DNA of 64,000 bases from Ulva prolifera (Eukaryota; Chlorophyta; Ulvophyceae; Ulvales; Ulvaceae), in contig CM041201.1 of assembly GCA_023078555.1 (NCBI GenBank), positions 2,549,713 to 2,613,712 of the forward strand, read 5' to 3'. The position numbers and the translations under genes are program-made. Below the pieces are notes generated by a model. That model made no database searches. It was not told where the DNA came from and saw only the letters and a program-made list of their open reading frames with translations. Numbering within the stretch: position 1 is the first letter of the stretch; every line of letters starts with the position of its first letter. Below, piece after piece: positions 1 through 12,086 of this stretch.

Positions 1-599
1 AACTCGATTGGCCTGGGATAGCTGTGGCATGCATGCTGCGGGTTGGGTTGTGCTCTGTGCTCGCATCTGCTGGACAGGCCTCCGGGCATGCGTCCGTGCA
101 TCTTCTCTCCAGCGGCAGGCGGTGTCAGTGTGGTGGCGTCATTTCGATCGACCGTTCAGCCGGGCTGCTGGGCCCTGATGCGGAATGCCGGCCCTGCGCC
201 GCACAGAGCAGCTGAACGGCAGCAGCTCGGCCACCAGCTGCTGCCGTTCTAGCTGACGCAGCACTCTACTCCTGCGGTGCTAGACCTGCCTCTTCGCCTT
301 TGCCCTTGCAGTAAATGACTGAGCCGGTGAGATGTTGACTCTGGCATTTAATCGAGGCCCCGACGTTTTACGCAGCAGTGCGGCGTGCGTCCATGCATGC
401 ATGCATGCATAATTGCCCTCGAACACCCATGGCAGCATGCACTGAACACCTGAGTCCCCTGCCAAGAACTTTGTTCTAGCCGGTCTGATTTGCAGTCCGC
501 CGCGTGCCCTGCCCCACTCTGTTTGTCTCATGTTCTGCTTGCTCAGCTCGTTCGTGAGCAGCCTTGCCTGCAAAGCCACAGCCGCCTCTGGTGGACCTC
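1..599. other. No gene recognised
   Basis: Short open frames occur on both strands, but none has coding-like composition or a recognisable domain. The only clear structure is a short (CATG)n run near 391-411. Promoter elements of the oxygenase gene downstream could lie here, but I see nothing specific. Confidence 0.5.
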
Positions 600-765
600 T
601 GCATGTTACAAGGACCGAGTCGGAGTGGCAGGTAGCACCACAGGAAAAGCGAGCAGCAAATATCAGGGCCGTCAAGTCAGCGCAACGTGCCCGAGCCCGA
701 GCCATAGCTCGCGTTCCTCGCCGACCCAGCGGCCGCCCAACACCGCCGACACGCACAGCAGTCCC
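600..765 (-). repeat. Copy of CA-rich SINE-like dispersed repeat
   Basis: Begins with gttacaagga and carries ggtagcacca followed by a CA/C-rich body. The same head (tacaaggac...ggtagcaccgcg) recurs near 13010, 30880 and 31860, and in reverse orientation near 16720, 18730 and 31710. In the sense orientation (minus here) the 3' end reads ccttgtaac, which resembles the end of the LINE at 38.5-42.7 kb. It ends just upstream of the first recognisable exon of the oxygenase gene, so it may contribute 5' UTR or promoter sequence. Confidence 0.45.
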
Positions 766-782
766 GCAGGAGCTCCGTGTTT

Positions 783-3700
783 ATGTTCGTGCGCATGTGT
801 ACGCAGGCCCGCATGCTCCATGAGGCGTGGCGTGCCAATGCAACCGACGTCGAGCAGCGGCTGCCGCACTCCGTGGCGCTCCTGCGCCACCCGACCCGCG
901 CCGCCCTGGCCCGCGAGTTCGCACGCGCCTCCGCATGCCTGCTCCGGCACCAGGGGGGCCCCGGGGCCGCCGCGCTGCAGGGGGCCGGCGACCTCGACAC
1001 CCTCGCGGCCTCCGTGCTCACGTGGCCACAGGTGATGAGCTATGACACGCCGGAGCGCATGCCGACGGGCCGCGAGACGAGCCTGCCGCGGACGGTGATG
1101 CGCGGCGTGTTCATCGCGCGGGAGGTCGGGAGCGTGATGATTGACACCTACGACCCCCGCGGCCCCCTCGACTCGATGGAGATCCAGGACACCGTCAACG
1201 ACATGTACAAGTGCGTGCTTGACCCCTGTAGCCACCACATGCATTGGTTACACCCCCTAGCCACTATCGACTTGTGCCTTGCTGCTGACGCTGCACAGGC
1301 CGCATGCAAGCAGTGGCACACCGGGAAAAACAGCGCCAGTTCCTGTTGGGTTTTGCGCGCGTGATCTGTAGTGTGTGTAGCAGCGGCGCTGGGGGTGGCG
1401 CCCGTGGCGTCGGCCTCTCAGCTGTACACGCGGGTTGTCCTGCGTTGCTGCAGCCGCCTGCACCCTGGAGCCGCCTGCACAGTCACGGCGCGTCATCGCA
1501 GCCGGCAGGCAGGGTCACCTCGGCTGCAGCAGCCCCGGCCTGATTGTGCTTAAAGTCCCGCAGCCCGTCCTTCCAGCGTGACACATGATCACACTCCAGC
1601 CGCGTTCCAGCGGCGGCTGGCCGCGAAACCACACCGTGGTGCGTTCGACATGTGTACGAGTGTACGAAATCTGCTCGGTGTGTGTTGCAGAATTGAGCTC
1701 AACACCGGAGCACTCATGATTTTCCCCTCGTGGGTCCAAACCTCGATCCTCATCCTCCCCCCGGAGAGGCCCTCCGCCGGCGACGCCGGCCGGGACTCCG
1801 AGCAGCCGGCCCCGACGAACCACGTCGCACAAGCCGACCGCGCGGAGCTGGAGCTCGGCTTCGCGACAGGGTTCTCCGCGGCCGACGCGGCGCCTCCGCC
1901 ACGCTCTGCTGCGGCATCGATCCTCCACCTGGCGCTCCCCGGGGACCCCCCCGCGACTGCGAGCGGTGTGCTGCCCCTCCGCATCGAGACCCCCAGGGTG
2001 GCCGCCGGCCGCCGATTGCGCAGCGAAGATGATCCGGACGCGGAGCCGGATACACAGCAAGACGGTCAGCCGGATGAACAACCGCATGAGCAGCCAGACG
2101 ATCAGCCAGACGATCAGCCAGACGAGCAGCCGGAGGAGAACCCAGACACGGACTCGCACGTACAGCCAGTCGTGGACTCAGATGCACAATCTGACGCTCA
2201 GCCTGACCTCCAGCCAGACGAACAGCCCACGACACAGCTAGATGCTCAGCCGGACACGCATCCAGACGACCCGGCGCCCCCCCCCGAGCACGCCACCGAC
2301 ACCGCCGTCGGCGGCAGTCCGCAGGCCCCCCCGGCCCCCCTCGACCTCGGCACCTGCGACACCTTTGAGCACCTGTGGTACATGTACGGCAGCCCCGTCA
2401 GCGTTCACAACCTCGAGGCCGTCGACCCGGAGCTCGACCTCGTGAAGCTGCGGGACCTCGCGTTGGCCGCGTTTGAGGCGTTCCGGCGGTGCTTCCCGGA
2501 GGACGGCAATGACGCGGAGCATGGCTACCCCGGCAGCCTCGGGGACGACCTCTTTGCGTACCAGTCGCACTGGCCCAACACGCGGGACTACCCGTGCGCG
2601 GGGGGGCTGGAGGGGGCGGCGGCGGTGGAGCGGGGGGAGGAGTGGCAGCGCGCGTTTGCGACGTATGTCATGGGCGCCATGCATCAGCGCATGCTGACCG
2701 CAGGTGCGCTGAGAGGCAGTCGTGCGCTGGGTCGGTTGCCAGTATGAGCGGATGTGATGCTTTGTGTGTGAATACGTGTGGGGGGCCGGAGATCTCAGTG
2801 CATGGCACTATGGGTATGTCCTCTTTGTGCAGATTGGTTCGCCGTCTCTGTGATGCTCCAATCCTGTGCGATTGCCCTGGCCATGGCAACCCGGCACATG
2901 CATGGGCGCCCGCCGATCGCGGTGTCCAGGCTCGCGCCTTGCTGCTCGTTCTGGATGTGCGTAGGTGTCACGTCCCTTTGTAGTTTGTCGCCATGACGGC
3001 TGTCCGTTTCGTGGCGGGGATGTTTGAAGAGCCCACCACACTGTTTCTCTTTGATTTTTCCACCGCTTGAGCTGTCGGCGCTATCCTCTGCAGTGTCAAC
3101 GGTCGTTACGAGCCTGCTGCAAGGCCTCGGCAAGGCGTCCATGGTGGAGCAGAGCCCCGGGATGTTCTCGTGGCTGACGGTTCACGACGAGTCGACGTCG
3201 TTCCACGGCCGCCACTACCACCGCGACCAGGGCATGACTGCCGTGCTCTACATCTCCGACCCCGCCCCCGACACCGTGCGCCTCTGATTTCTTCAATCCG
3301 CGCTTACCATCTGCTGGCGCCTGCCGCGCCACTGCATTGCCCCTCAACCCGCCCGCACGTGCACATTGCATGCACATGCCACTGCTGGGCACCTCTGCTG
3401 TTTGGCTTGAGCTGTAGCTCTGGATTGATTGGTGCACGACTGGGGCCGTGAATTTGTCAGGGACCGGGATACGGCGAGGGAGAGCCCCCTCCGTTGAGGG
3501 ATGCGTTCACGCTGGGTTGGCAGGCATTCTCAGAGCAAGTGACAATGCAGCTGCTGTGGACAAGGCGATGTGAAGCATGTGAAACAACAAACACACGGAC
3601 TGTGCACTGCCACCTCTTGTACAGCTGCATTCATGTACTTGCATGTGGCTTGCTCTTGTGCCCTCTGTGCCTGTGACTAGGCCTGCTACCGTCACGCTAT

Positions 3701-4772
3701 GGGCTGCCACGCAGCCCTCAACGGAGGGCTCTCCATCGGTGTGTCCCGGTCCCTGACAAACCAGACCCTGCCATGGTAATTCTTGCATACATCGTCTTCC
3801 CAATACCATTCTGAGCTGCAGTGACGTCAGTGTTTCTGTGCCACAGTGACACAGTGTCATGTCTGCAGGCGCCGCTGGAGTTTTCGAACCCGGTCGTCGG
3901 CCCGGACACCGCGCCAAACGGCCGCGTGACATTCATGCCGCGCCGCGGCGACTTTGTGATCTTCCCCTCTTTTCTGTCGCACACCGTGCCGATGCGCCAC
4001 CTGCAGCGCGACGCGCCGCCGCGCATCTCGATCGCCTTCAACATCTGGTTCCGTGGAGAAGGCCTCAACCGGTGCGCCCCTGAGCACGCGCCCCCGCCCG
4101 CTGCCGTTGCCGTTGCCGCATGCTCGGGGTTTGGGCGCACCCCTCAGACACCCAGCATCGATGTAGTCATTGTGCAGAGCGCACCCCGGCTGCGGCACTG
4201 TCGCGGGGTGCGTTGGAAATGCCAGCGTTTGGCGCTTCGCGAGTGGCCTGCAGAGAGACGTACCTGCCTGGCCCCGGCATCGTGCTGCGTCATGAGTGGG
4301 TGCTGCGTGCTGTACTCTCCCCTCTCGGTGCTCTCACTGCAGAGTTTGACAACGGAATGTCCCGTCGGCAGCTCTATCACCCTGCGTGCATGTTTCCCAT
4401 GCCCCAAGCTGCCACTCGTCCGCACGTCGCTTTTCCGGCAGTGCCGCCTGCCTCCCCGCCTTTGGCCTTGTAATACGTCCGTATCGTCCGCTTGCAGCCC
4501 ACACTTCGGCACACGTCAGTAGCGCCGTATCTACCTCGCACCGTGGATGCGCTGACATCATGCTTGCACTCCTAAACGTAGGCGCCCATATCATGCACAG
4601 CACACGCACAGAACGCACAGCACGGCGGCCGTGCAGGTACGCTGAGGGCATGCCGGAGGAGGATCGAGACGAGGTAGGGCACCACCAGTACGTCACGCTG
4701 TCGGACGTCGTGCTCGACCGCCACTTCCGGCCCGCGCAGGGCATGCCCTTCGCTCAGCCGTCGCTCCAGTAG
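783..4772 (+). CDS. 2OG-Fe(II) oxygenase-like protein, five exons, duplicated double-stranded beta-helix
   Basis: Proposed exons are 783-1210, 1691-2703, 3094-3275, 3869-4071 and 4637-4772. Every junction is GT...AG (acceptors tgcag) and every codon phase matches, giving about 653 aa. The C-terminal half fits the 2OG-FeII_Oxy_5 type of iron/2-oxoglutarate dioxygenase. It has the metal motif HYHRD (H521-D525, or H523), FPSFLSHTV with distal H579, and RISIAFN with R593 as the probable 2-oxoglutarate-binding arginine. The substrate is unknown. The N-terminal half contains a weaker copy (YDPRGP near residue 124, GALMIFPSWVQ at 149-159) in which the distal His is replaced, suggesting a non-catalytic duplicate. 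Between the halves lies a Q/P/D/E-rich linker with repeated QPDEQP/QPDDQP units (about residues 255-340). The start is uncertain: ATGs at 783, 795 and 813 are in frame, and a possible acceptor (acgcag) near 804 means an upstream exon could exist. No signal peptide is obvious at the chosen start. Confidence 0.72.
3453..3760. mobile_element. MITE with about 47-bp terminal inverted repeats in intron 3 of the oxygenase gene
   Basis: The left end (tttgtcagggaccggga, then gagagccc and ccgttgaggg) is mirrored at the right end (ccctcaacggagggctct ... tcccggtccctgacaaa) as an imperfect inverted repeat of about 47 bp enclosing about 215 bp without coding capacity. The CAGGGACCGGG terminus resembles hAT-type termini. 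No clean target-site duplication was found, so it may be old. It lies wholly within the intron between 3276 and 3868. Confidence 0.65.
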
Positions 4773-6205
4773 ACTGCCGGCGCCATGCAGCATGCAGCAC
4801 AGCCTCAGCATGGCACCGGCGCGGGTGCCGGGGTCGGGACTCGCGGCCCGGAGCGGGTCGCCTCCGGAGCCGGTCCGCTCTGAAGCGCGACACAGAGGCG
4901 GCGGTATCGGCAGCTGCGCAGAGGCACAGGGTGTGATGTGTGCTGTGGCCACGGTCGCGAGCAGTCACTGCCACAGCATGGATAGTGTGAGGAGCACCGC
5001 GTGAAGTCACGAGATTGGCACGCGTGGCCGGGGCAGTGCACATGACGTGTGTAATCACCGGTCGGACGGGGCGGCACGAGTGCGCCCTGCCAAAGCGCAT
5101 TGCTGCTAGCTAGCAGGCATTGCCTTCTGCAGCCTGGAGCTGGCTGGACAGCGCTTGCGTCGGGTGCACAGGGTGGCGCAGCCAGGTGACCCCCGCATGC
5201 ATGCACACCATGAGTTCGTCATGCTCGCGTAGAACAGTGTCCGTAGGACAGCGTTGCGTGAGGCGCACGTGTGATCTCCCTGCGCAGCCTGGGTGGCCGC
5301 TATCACCGGGGCTGTAGGGCCGCCAGAGCACAGCATCCAACAGCGTGCGCAGTAGGTCGTGCCACCCACAGCGCCCAGCAGGAAGGGCGCGCAGCAGCAT
5401 CGGCGCTGCACGCTGCTGATCCTGTGGCGGCTGTCGATCGAGTGCATGGCACATCGCAGTGAGTGTCTGCATGCAAGTGCATCCGTTGAGACATGAGTGC
5501 ATCAGCGGACCTGATGGAGCACAGTACTGCTACATGACGGGACTGTTCAGCGTGCCACGGTCGATGTGCATTGGTCACATGCATGGCGCAGCCGTGCTTC
5601 ACATGTACAGCGGGGGTGCTGATTTATCTCTGCACTTGTTGTCGCCTGGGTTTTGGTGCGTCGATGGCTGGGCGCTTGTACAATTGGATTGGCAGGTGCT
5701 GGCTGTGCTGTGGACCCGTTCAACTGGTACTCGAACGGCGTAACCCGTGTGTAACTTTGTTGCACACTTGATTTCCGACACAGCTTTGGCCAATGCTTGT
5801 TCTGCTGATGCATGATGCGCATCGAAATCTGTAAATAAACCACCGCGAGCCACGCACTACCGTCCACTGTTGTGCAGCACTTGCATGGCGATATTCTTGT
5901 GCATGTGTGGCTGCGTGCCACAGACTGTCGATGCATGCGTACCGACAGAGCATGCACCGTACAGAGAGCACATGCTCAGCACGGCTGTCCACACGGAACA
6001 ACGATCAATTACAGCGAGCATTCACCACCTGATCACCAGCAGTCCATCGCATTGGACGACGGCCGGCTGCGGCCAACCCATTGATTGCCTTGTGTATTTA
6101 GAAGACTTCCAGAAGAACTTACAAGAGTGAATGAGTCTGACAGAGATATCTACATGGCACTCCTTAAACAAGCTGCAACCAGCGGCTGTCGGGGTTCTAC
6201 ATCTG
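4773..6205. other. Intergenic, nothing recognised
   Basis: About 1.4 kb between the oxygenase stop codon and the pseudogene at 6.2 kb. Open frames are short, overlap on both strands and show no domain or composition signal. I could not identify a polyadenylation signal with confidence. Confidence 0.5.
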
Positions 6206-6209
6206 GGGT

Positions 6210-6465
6210 CTAGAAGGATGACTGGCAGGTGTTGCCGATCGCAACCCTTCGGCAGGTGCCTGCCCTGAGGCACCTCGGGGGCAAACGACTCGGTGTCACA
6301 GGTGGCGCCTCTGAAGCAGTAGCCTGACGCAATGAAGGGGTAAACGGCAGCGCAGCACAGCTGCCCCACGCTCCCGCAGTTGAAGAAATCAGCAGCAAAT
6401 GGGCCAGGTCGATTTTGGGCATCCGGGAGGTGGGTGATGGTCACAGTGAAGGGCGGCACTTGGCC
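6210..6465 (-). pseudogene. Inverted, frameshifted copy of the Cys-rich C-terminal domain of the proline-rich protein
   Basis: On the minus strand the translation runs GQVPPFTVTITHLPDAQNRP through GYCFRGATCDTESFAP, nearly identical to the domain encoded at about 9049-9305. A frameshift near 6276-6279 moves the rest into another frame, where the ending GNTCQSSF and stop are still recognisable. The proline-rich tract and the 5' part of the gene are absent. This is therefore a partial duplicate in inverted orientation, about 2.6 kb from its source. It could alternatively be a 3' exon of a decayed paralogue. The frameshift makes function unlikely. Confidence 0.75.
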
Positions 6466-6469
6466 AACA

Positions 6470-7400
6470 AAACACCATGGTGCGCAGTTGCCCCATGCGT
6501 CCTGGGCACAACAAAGTGATAGGAACCCTCGATACATCAAAGAGCTGTTATTTCAGAGATCTGGTTCCATCAAGGCGGACACCAGGTACTTCATGAGAAT
6601 CAGCTGGACGAAGTCGACATCGACACGCTGCTGTGCAGTGACTACAGTATCAACCTGTGATAATGCACTAGTAGCTGTGCACTGCACACGGCAGACCCTG
6701 GCACACAGCCCAGGGTCCCACTGACTAGTGGCATATATTGGTGCAACATGCCTGCGCCTGCAAAACAAGCAGTGTCAGCTGTGTGGCTTGTCCTGCTCTG
6801 CACGTACTAGTAGGCACGCTAGAAACGGCTTGCTGTCCGGGAGCACATCCAGTTCAAGTTGTGTACAGTGCCTGCTTGTGAGGGAGTTGTACATAGCAAT
6901 TGCAAAGACTCTCCGAGGCGCACTGGTGCTGGTCAATCCCCCATCGCCTTGTGTATGTGCAAGTGCATTTGCAGGTTGCGTCCATTGCCTTGTAGATCAA
7001 CGTTAACTTGGAGTGGTATTTTGGCTGGCCGCAGTGCTGGGAGGTGCCGCAGCGGTAGAATGCTCCCAGGACTGAGAGCTCCGGAGGCTGAGGCGCGGTG
7101 GCCTGCATGCGTGCGCTGATCCGTCAGAATTGGGAGTGGCATGCATGGTGCGCTGTGGTGGGAGAGCGCGCCGTGGCGACAAGGTCACTCCGACCGCGAG
7201 CCTGACAGCGAGCCATCAGCGCGAGATATGTACTTGTGCGGGACCCTGCTGGAGAGGTGTGTTGCGTATACCATGCTTGACTCGCGCTCTCTACTTATGT
7301 AGGGTGCACCTGCCAGGTAAGCAGCGAGAGGACTCCGGGCAGCAACGGGCGCTAGCAGCTGCAACATGTAGCGAGGCACTCGATCGTTTGGGATGATTGG
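6470..7400. other. No gene recognised
   Basis: About 0.9 kb with only short shadow-like frames. It could hold upstream exons or the promoter of the proline-rich gene, but no splice pair could be tied to it. Confidence 0.4.
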
Positions 7401-7401
7401 T

Positions 7402-7612
7402 GTCGCGACGGACGTCCCCTCCCCTCCGTGCAAATGCAGTGCAGGTGTTGCCGCCGAACCAGACCACGCCATGGTCTGCAAGAAGGTGGAAAAGGAGACC
7501 CAGATGCGACATGATAACCTGGCTCGTGCCTTGCGCCTGGTCGCCTCTTACGCCGGACTGCAGTCTGCCCTGGAGCCGCTCTACCGTGCCCTCGCGAGGG
7601 GCGCGGGTGTTG
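7402..7612 (+). mobile_element. LINE-1 fragment (zinc-knuckle and following region)
   Basis: The frame encodes TDVPSPPCKCSAGVAAEPDH, AMVCKKVEKETQMRHDNLAR and on to YRALARGAG. This is almost identical to the C-terminal zinc-knuckle/RHDNL region of the LINE ORF on the minus strand near 34.64-34.85 kb. It is truncated at both ends and fuses directly to the proline-rich minisatellite at about 7613. The junction is sharp, so this is an inserted or recombined fragment and not an independent gene. Confidence 0.85.
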
Positions 7613-7616
7613 TTGT

Positions 7617-9305
7617 TCGCCGCCACCACCGCCCCTTCCCGCATCATCTCCGCCGCCCCCTCCAGAGTCGCCGCCACCACCACCCCCTCCCGCACCGCCA
7701 CCACCGCCCCCTCCAGAGTCGCCGCCACCACCACCCCCTCCCACATCACCACCGCCGCCGCCTCCAGATTCGCCGCCACCATCGCCCCCTCCCGCATCAT
7801 CTCCGCCGCCCCCTCCAGAGTCGCCGCCACCACCACCCCCTCCCACATTACCAACGCCGCCGCCTCCAGATTCGCCGCTACCACCGCCCCCTCCCGCATC
7901 ATCTCCGCCGCCCCCTCCAGAGTCGCCGCCACCACCACCCCCTCCCACATTACCAACGCCGCCGCCTCCAGATTCGCCGCTACCACCGCCCCCTCCCGCA
8001 TCATCTCCGCCGCCCCCTCCAGAGTCGCCGCCACCACCACCCCCTCCCACATTACCAACGCCGCCGCCTCCAGATTCGCCGCTACCACCGCCCCCTCCCG
8101 CATCATCTCCGCCGCCCCCTCCAGAGTCGCCGCCACCACCACCCCCTCCCACATCACCACCGCCGCCGCCTCCAGATTCGCCGCCACCACCGCCCCTTCC
8201 CGCATCATCTCCGCCGCCCCCTCCAGAGTCGCCGCCACCGCCGCCCCCTCCCGCACCGCCACCACCGCCCCCTCCAGAGTCGCCGCCACCACCACCCCCT
8301 CCCACATCACCACCGCCGCCGCCTCCAGATTCGCCGCCACCATCGCCCCCTCCCGCATCATCTCCGCCGCCCCCTCCAGAGTCGCCGCCACCGCCGCCCC
8401 CTCCCGCACCGCCACCACCGCCCCCTCCCGAGTCAGTGCCTCCACCGCCCCCTCCCGAGGCGCCGCCTTCATCGCCCTCTCCTGCATCCCCTCTGCCGCC
8501 CCCTGCTGAATCGCCACTGCCGCCCCCTCCCGCATCGCCACCGCCGCCCCCTCCAGAGTCGCCGCCACCACCACCCCCTCCCACATCACCACCGCCGCCG
8601 CCTCCAGATTCGCCGCCACCATCGCCCCCTCCCGCATCATCTCCGCCGCCCCCTCCAGAGTCGCCGCCACTGCCGCCCCCTCCCGCACCGCCACCACCGC
8701 CCCCTCCCGAGTCAGTGCCTCCACCGCCCCCTCCCGAGGCGCCGCCTTCATCGCCCTCTCCTGCATCCCCTCTGCCGCCCCCCGCTGAATCGCCACTGCC
8801 GCCCCCTCCCGCATCGCCACCACCGCCCCCTCCCGAGTCAGTGCCTCCACCGCCCCCTCCCGAGGCGCCGCCTTCATCGCCCTCTCCTGCATCCCCTCTG
8901 CCGCCCCCTGCTGAACCGCCACTGCCGCCTCCTCCAGCATCACCGACGCTACCCTCCCCTCCGCTTTCACCGCCACTCCCTCCCCCTCAAGCGCCGCCAC
9001 CGCCTCCTCCCCCTCCATTTCTTCCTCCACGCGACACCAGCACCCCCCCTGGCCAAGTGCCTCCCTTCATTGTGAACATTATCCTCCTGCCGGATGCCCG
9101 TAATCGCCCTGGACCGTTTGCTGCTGAGTTCCGCAACTGTGGGAGCGTGGGGCAGCTGTGCTGCGTTGCCGTCTACCCCTTCATTGCGTCAGGCTACTGC
9201 TTCAGAGGCGCCACCTGCGACACCGAGTCGTTCGCCCCCCGGTGTCTCGGGACAGGCACCTGCCAAGGGTTTGTAGTTGGCAACACCTGCCAGTCGTCCT
9301 TTTAG
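7617..9305 (+). CDS. Proline-rich (HRGP-like) protein with Cys-rich C-terminus, 5' end unresolved
   Basis: One frame is open from about 7513 to the stop at 9303-9305, about 560 codons. Most of it is blocks of PPPPPES, PPPPPPPTSP, PPPPPPDSP and PPPASS, typical of algal hydroxyproline-rich cell-wall glycoproteins. The last 85 or so residues are different: they run from GQVPPFIVNIILLPDARNRP to VVGNTCQSSF and hold eight cysteines, suggesting a disulfide-bonded extracellular domain. I do not recognise this domain as pherophorin. There is no ATG in frame upstream of the repeats, and the repeat tract abuts a LINE fragment. Either the N-terminus with its signal peptide comes from upstream exons not identified here, or the gene is 5'-truncated. 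The partial inverted copy at 6.2-6.5 kb argues that the C-terminal domain was once a real exon. Confidence 0.6.
   Translation, partial: SPPPPPLPASSPPPPPESPPPPPPPAPPPPPPPESPPPPPPPTSPPPPPPDSPPPSPPPASSPPPPPESPPPPPPPTLPTPPPPDSPLPPPPPASSPPPPPESPPPPPPPTLPTPPPPDSPLPPPPPASSPPPPPESPPPPPPPTLPTPPPPDSPLPPPPPASSPPPPPESPPPPPPPTSPPPPPPDSPPPPPLPASSPPPPPESPPPPPPPAPPPPPPPESPPPPPPPTSPPPPPPDSPPPSPPPASSPPPPPESPPPPPPPAPPPPPPPESVPPPPPPEAPPSSPSPASPLPPPAESPLPPPPASPPPPPPESPPPPPPPTSPPPPPPDSPPPSPPPASSPPPPPESPPLPPPPAPPPPPPPESVPPPPPPEAPPSSPSPASPLPPPAESPLPPPPASPPPPPPESVPPPPPPEAPPSSPSPASPLPPPAEPPLPPPPASPTLPSPPLSPPLPPPQAPPPPPPPPFLPPRDTSTPPGQVPPFIVNIILLPDARNRPGPFAAEFRNCGSVGQLCCVAVYPFIASGYCFRGATCDTESFAPRCLGTGTCQGFVVGNTCQSSF
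7640..8760 (+). repeat. 102-bp minisatellite encoding 34-residue proline-rich units
   Basis: The marker acattaccaacgccg recurs at 7845, 7947 and 8049, an exact 102-bp period. Related, slightly diverged units continue on both sides (versions with acatcacca or gcaccgcca). The period is a multiple of three, so all forward frames stay open through many units, and a long antisense Gly/Ala-rich frame is also open. Copy-number variation here would change protein length without frameshift. Confidence 0.85.
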
Positions 9306-10875
9306 GCCTCAGGCAGTCGGCAGCCACTTTCTGAATTGTGCCACTAAACAGTGCCATATACCTGTAGCCTGCTGTCGATAGATATCTAGCTTCTTCTTCG
9401 AGCTGTGGGCTGGAGATGCACCTGTGCGGCTGAGCAACGGATGGCAAGTTCTGATGTGGTCAGCAACTTGAATGCAGCATAGATGAGAGCAGAGGCGGCT
9501 GCAATGCAGATCACAGTGCCACCACCTGCATGGTACTTATGTAGTTAAAAGGAATAGAGGTCGGGCATGGTATGTAAGTATGTAAATGTGTATGCATGAT
9601 GGCATGGTCATGCCCGCTGGCTTGTGTGGCCTTATCCGGGTGCTGCGACAACCTTCGCTACTAGAACCGCTATGATCCAATCGGGGCTGAGCAGCAGCCG
9701 GCTGCATGAGACCATCCGCGGGCAAGTGCATCAATGGTACATCAAACGGCTCCAGAAGCTTGATATTTTTGCAATGCTGAGCCGAATCACACTGACCCGC
9801 TGCAGTGTCGCCCATGAGCGATTCCAGTCGTAGCTGGCTGCGTGTTCCCGCAAGGGCGTTGCAACGGCAACCACGACAGTTCGGGCAGCGTTGCAAGACT
9901 CTCGCTGCTGCTGTTTGAACCAGCCGCAGCTCCTCAACATGTACAGGTGCACCCTCCCAGCTCAGCAGACCTAAGCGACAGATGTCAACCGGTGATCTCG
10001 GTCCGCGCCATCTTTGCCACCAGGCTGTTCACTTTGGCCAGAACGGTGCAGGTGGTAGCTCTGTCATGATGAATGGCGGTGTCTGACGCACCTCAGCTAC
10101 TGGCCTGAATCATGATCAGCCTGCCAGGCCTGGGCTAGGTCCTGAAGGTGGTCCCTCACATGGAACCACATCCGTTGTCGTCGATGGCGTTGGCATGGTC
10201 ATACATTGCCCTCGCGCTGCCGCCGGTCTCTCCATCTTTGCCCTCTTAAAACAAACTGGCGGAGCAGGATCCACGCATGCCCATGCATTCACACCATGCA
10301 TATGATGCCATGCGCATGCATGAGGCCGCTGTCCAGGCCTCCGCTGACTGGCCCCCACTTATAATGATCGGCGCCCGCCGGGCGGCGCCGGGCTGGACCC
10401 CGGCTGGTCGATGCGAGGCGTGTGTGACAGTGTCGAAACTGGAGAGCGATGCAGCACCGCTGTTTCTGCGGATTTTTGTTGACCGTGAACATCTCAAGAA
10501 CAGGGACATACCCTCATCATAGCACACGCATGGTGGGTGCACCACATGTCCAGCAGACCCCACGTCATCCTGCAGGCCCCATGGAGGCGGGAGGAGTTTG
10601 TGGGCGCCCTACGCGACTGAGGGTCGCCGCCAACACGGCGGAGTGCGCACTCCGCCGACCCGCGTGCGTGATTCGCATGCCGCCTCGCCCTGGATCCCAG
10701 CACGTGCGACGTCTAAGGAGATGTCTAGGGGGATGGCAGAAGCATGCATACCCGTGCTGCCCTCGTGGCCGAGTGACCCCCGTCATGGGAGCCAGCTGTT
10801 TAAATTTCAGAGGCCGCCGCCCGGGCTGCCCCTGCGTGCATGTGCCCAGAACCTGCAGACTGACACTATAGAGTA
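9306..10875. other. Intergenic, nothing recognised
   Basis: The 1.6 kb after the proline-rich gene contains no convincing coding frame. Part of it presumably holds the 3' UTR of that gene. Sequence near 10355-10420 is locally GC-rich but shows no known element. Confidence 0.45.
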
Positions 10876-10877
10876 TA

Positions 10878-11045
10878 CAAAAGAGTGAACAGGAACCAGT
10901 CTACACAAGAGTAAACGGGAGCAGACAAACACCAGAAAAGAATCTCATCCGAATCAACAGCCACATACACACGGTCCAATTGCAACCGCAAGAGTGAACA
11001 GGAATAGACAAACGCAACAGAAGATTCTCGTCCGAATCAACAGCC
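10878..11045 (-). repeat. LINE-1 3'-tail units, about 83 bp in tandem
   Basis: Units starting aagagtgaacagg or aagagtaaacggg, followed by agacaaac, aatctcatccgaa and cagccrca, occur two to three times. The same unit occurs once at 34079-34150, at the 3' end of the minus-strand LINE. The last unit runs directly into the (CA)n tract. Confidence 0.75.
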
Positions 11046-12021
<976 letters not shown>

Positions 12022-12086
12022 AGTGGGTGTTGTGCAGTGGGTGTTTGCCATCTGTGCAGTGGGCGTTTGCCGTCTGCGCAGTTGCC

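Noticed and set aside
7291-9030. Minus-strand 579-codon Ala/Glu/Gly-rich frame and a 410-codon Gly-rich frame
   Set aside because: The 102-bp repeat keeps several frames open by arithmetic. The plus-strand frame has the recognisable proline blocks and the Cys-rich domain after them.
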